Shown here piece after piece: positions 62,361 through 64,000 of a stretch of 64,000 bases of DNA. Under the pieces are notes generated by a model that was not told the origin of the DNA, ran no database searches, and was given only the letters and a program-made list of their open reading frames with translations. The stretch comes from an uncultured bacterium (GTDB lineage: Bacteria > Vulcanimicrobiota > Xenobia > Xenobiales > Xenobiaceae), in assembly GCA_934636825.1 (NCBI GenBank), contig CAKUBG010000011.1:1-64000 (forward strand), read 5' to 3'. The stretch's first letter is position 1. Every line of letters starts with the position of its first letter. The translations under genes and the position numbers were made by a program.

Positions 62361-63698
62361 ATGTTTGAATCTCTTTCAGAGCGGCTTAATGACATTTTCA
62401 AAAAGATATCAGGCCGCGGAAAGCTTTCAGAAGAAGACGTAAACGAAGCTCTGCGGGAAGTGCGTCGCGCCCTCCTGGAAGCTGACGTGAGTCTTCCTGT
62501 AGTAAAAGAGTTTATCTCCAACATACGTGAGCGTGCAGTCGGTGAAGAGCTCATTAAGAGCATGACTCCGGCTCAACAAGTGATCAGATATGTACGCGAC
62601 GAGCTCATTTCTCTCATGGGCGGCGAAGCGGCTAAGCTCACTTTTGCCTCGAAAGCTCCGACCGTTTTTATGGTTTGTGGTCTCAACGGTGCTGGTAAAA
62701 CTACCAGCGCTGCCAAGTTGGCCTCTTACTTGAGAGGTTCCGGCCATCATCCTCTACTGGCTGCCACCGACGTATACAGACCAGCAGCTATTCAACAGCT
62801 CGAGGTCTTGGCTAAACAGATCAGCGTTCCCGTTTTCAAATTGGAAGGTTGCCAGGATCCGGTAGAAATTACTTCCGAAGCTGTAGCCAAAGCCAAAGAT
62901 TTAGGCAGAGACGTGGTCATTATTGACACCGCCGGCCGCTTGAATATTGACAGTGAGCTGATGGAAGAGCTTAAGAAACAGCGCGATGCCGTCTCTCCAG
63001 ATGAGATTTTGTTAGTAGTCGATGCCATGACTGGTCAGGACGCTGTCAATGTTGCTCGAGATTTTAACGATCTTTTGGGCATTACCGGTGTGATTATGAC
63101 CAAACTGGACGGAGACGCCCGCGGCGGTGCAGCTATTTCCGTGCGTAAAGTTACCGGTGCTCCTCTCAAATTTGTGGGTACCAGTGAGCGTCTCAGTGGC
63201 TTGGAGCCCTTCCACCCCGACCGTATGGCCGGTCGCATTTTGGGTATGGGTGATGTTCTCAGCCTTATAGAAAAAGCCGAACAGACTCTGGATAAAGAAA
63301 AAGCTCAAGAGCTTTCCGAAAGACTTAAACAGAACAAATTCGACTTAAACGATCTCTTAGATCAGATGCAGCAGATTCGCCGCATGGGACCTATTAAAGA
63401 TATTATTAAAATGCTGCCCGGAGTGGGCCGTGCTTTGGATGATATTCCCATCGGCGAGAAGGAAATCAGACGCGTCGAGTCTATTATTCTTTCTATGACC
63501 CCCAAAGAGAGGCGCAATCCCGAGATTCTTGACGCCTCCCGCAAACGTCGTATAGCCAAAGGCTCAGGTAGCGACGTAGCTGCCGTCAATGCTATTCTCA
63601 AGCAATACAACGAGCTGAGAAAGTTCATGAAGAGCATAGGCGGTTTGGCTAAGGGTAAGAAAGGCAGGAAGCTAGGCTTCTTTAGGCTTCCTTTCTAA
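62361..63698 (+). CDS. ffh: Signal recognition particle protein Ffh (SRP54)
   Basis: A 445-residue GTPase that binds signal peptides and 4.5S/SRP RNA and delivers ribosomes to FtsY. It has an N domain (1-95), G domain with GLNGAGKTTSAAKLA, DTAGRLN and TKLDGDARGG, and the RNA- and signal-binding M domain from about 320 (MGPIKDIIKMLPGVGRAL, SMTPKERRNPEI, RKRRIAKGSGSDVAAVNAILKQY). Rich use of G- and C-ending codons fits high expression. rpsP follows about 240 bases downstream, a conserved gene order. Confidence 0.97.
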   Translation: MFESLSERLNDIFKKISGRGKLSEEDVNEALREVRRALLEADVSLPVVKEFISNIRERAVGEELIKSMTPAQQVIRYVRDELISLMGGEAAKLTFASKAPTVFMVCGLNGAGKTTSAAKLASYLRGSGHHPLLAATDVYRPAAIQQLEVLAKQISVPVFKLEGCQDPVEITSEAVAKAKDLGRDVVIIDTAGRLNIDSELMEELKKQRDAVSPDEILLVVDAMTGQDAVNVARDFNDLLGITGVIMTKLDGDARGGAAISVRKVTGAPLKFVGTSERLSGLEPFHPDRMAGRILGMGDVLSLIEKAEQTLDKEKAQELSERLKQNKFDLNDLLDQMQQIRRMGPIKDIIKMLPGVGRALDDIPIGEKEIRRVESIILSMTPKERRNPEILDASRKRRIAKGSGSDVAAVNAILKQYNELRKFMKSIGGLAKGKKGRKLGFFRLPF

Positions 63699-63938
63699 GA
63701 CTGCCTCTAAGGCCGGTTCCTTCTCTGCCGGTCTTACGCAGCACAAGTTTTAGCGCTTCAGCAAAAGCGCCCATAAGGTTTCTGTCGAAATAGTCTTTCA
63801 CTTCGGAAAAGATAATTCGGCGGGTTTAAGAGCGAAAATTCTTCGCCGAGCACAGACTCTTGACTTCCGCCGGGAGAGTGCTGAAATTTCACTAACAATT
63901 GCTAATAGCAGATAATCACCACAGGAGGCACCCCATCA

Positions 63939-64000
63939 ATGGTACGCATTAGACTTCGTAGAGTAGGACGCAAGAAACAGGCTAGCTACCGCATCGTAGC
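63939..64000 (+). CDS. rpsP: 30S ribosomal protein S16, truncated at the window edge
   Basis: Hand translation from ATG 63939 gives MVRIRLRRVGRKKQASYRIV, the conserved start of ribosomal protein S16. A perfect AGGAGG site lies 10 bases before it. The gene continues beyond the window. In many bacteria ffh-rpsP is followed by rimM and trmD. A possible promoter lies at 63860-63888 (TTGACT, 17 bp, GAAATT), weak at the -10. Confidence 0.92.
   Translation, partial: MVRIRLRRVGRKKQASYRIV

Noticed and set aside
1..64000. tRNA, rRNA, tmRNA or SRP RNA genes
   Set aside because: Intergenic regions were read for T-loop and known conserved RNA motifs; none was found by eye, though a covariance search was not possible.

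Overview
The window is a 64 kb piece of a bacterial chromosome of moderate G+C content, densely coded on both strands, with Shine-Dalgarno sites (AAGGAG, GAGG) and many strong hairpin terminators. No rRNA, tRNA, prophage, insertion sequence or CRISPR array was seen. The housekeeping genes (mfd, prfC, pcrA/uvrD, folD, hemL, rdgB, rlmD, RNase G, ffh, rpsP) are clearly bacterial. Many others are lone members of systems normally found in clusters (one GspF, one TatA, one GSA aminotransferase), and many exported proteins have no family I recognise. That mix suggests an uncultured, deep-branching bacterium. No marker here fixes the phylum, and I do not name one.

Layout. 1-2.1 kb: the end of a type I restriction-modification locus on the minus strand (hsdM, then a truncated hsdS whose central 12-bp TAEL repeats lie at the window edge). 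2.1-5 kb: a repeat- and hairpin-rich stretch that looks like a frameshifted membrane-protein gene, a small exported protein, and a membrane GAF-GGDEF protein with a degenerate active site. 5-16 kb: mfd, two metallophosphoesterases, a secreted protein, an amidohydrolase, a NUDIX hydrolase and an L,D-transpeptidase. 15.6-25.6 kb: an FtsB/DivIC-like protein, an EamA transporter, a glycosyltransferase, the folate pair FchA-like/FolD, an AIM24 protein, release factor 3 and an orphan GspF. 25.8-34.1 kb: hemL, rdgB, three unknown mostly secreted proteins, an MBL-fold hydrolase, a TfoX-N protein and a NupC nucleoside transporter.

34.2-36.6 kb is an A+T-rich three-gene island: a MutH/Sau3AI-like nuclease, a Dam/DpnM-type adenine methylase and a DpnA-type methylase, together a predicted GATC restriction-modification system. 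37-41 kb holds a TPR protein, a tandemly duplicated Amj-like (lipid II flippase family) membrane protein, a YbaK deacylase and a flavodoxin lipoprotein. 42-48.8 kb is a minus-strand operon: small EamA/SMR protein, radical SAM enzyme, MMPL/RND exporter, PcrA helicase.

49-58.8 kb is the most unusual part. It holds a membrane-anchored pseudo-trypsin with a cytoplasmic FHA domain, a winged-helix Fic protein, a Ser/Thr kinase, an unknown protein, a stand-alone FHA protein, and a ClpA/B-type double AAA+ ATPase with almost no middle domain and a C-terminal prion-like tail of 23 exact seven-residue repeats. Kinase, FHA readers and an AAA+ unfoldase together suggest a phosphorylation-controlled remodelling system. 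No type VI secretion genes are present to explain it. 58.9-64 kb returns to housekeeping: TatA, a lipoprotein, RNase G, then ffh behind a near-consensus promoter, and the start of rpsP.
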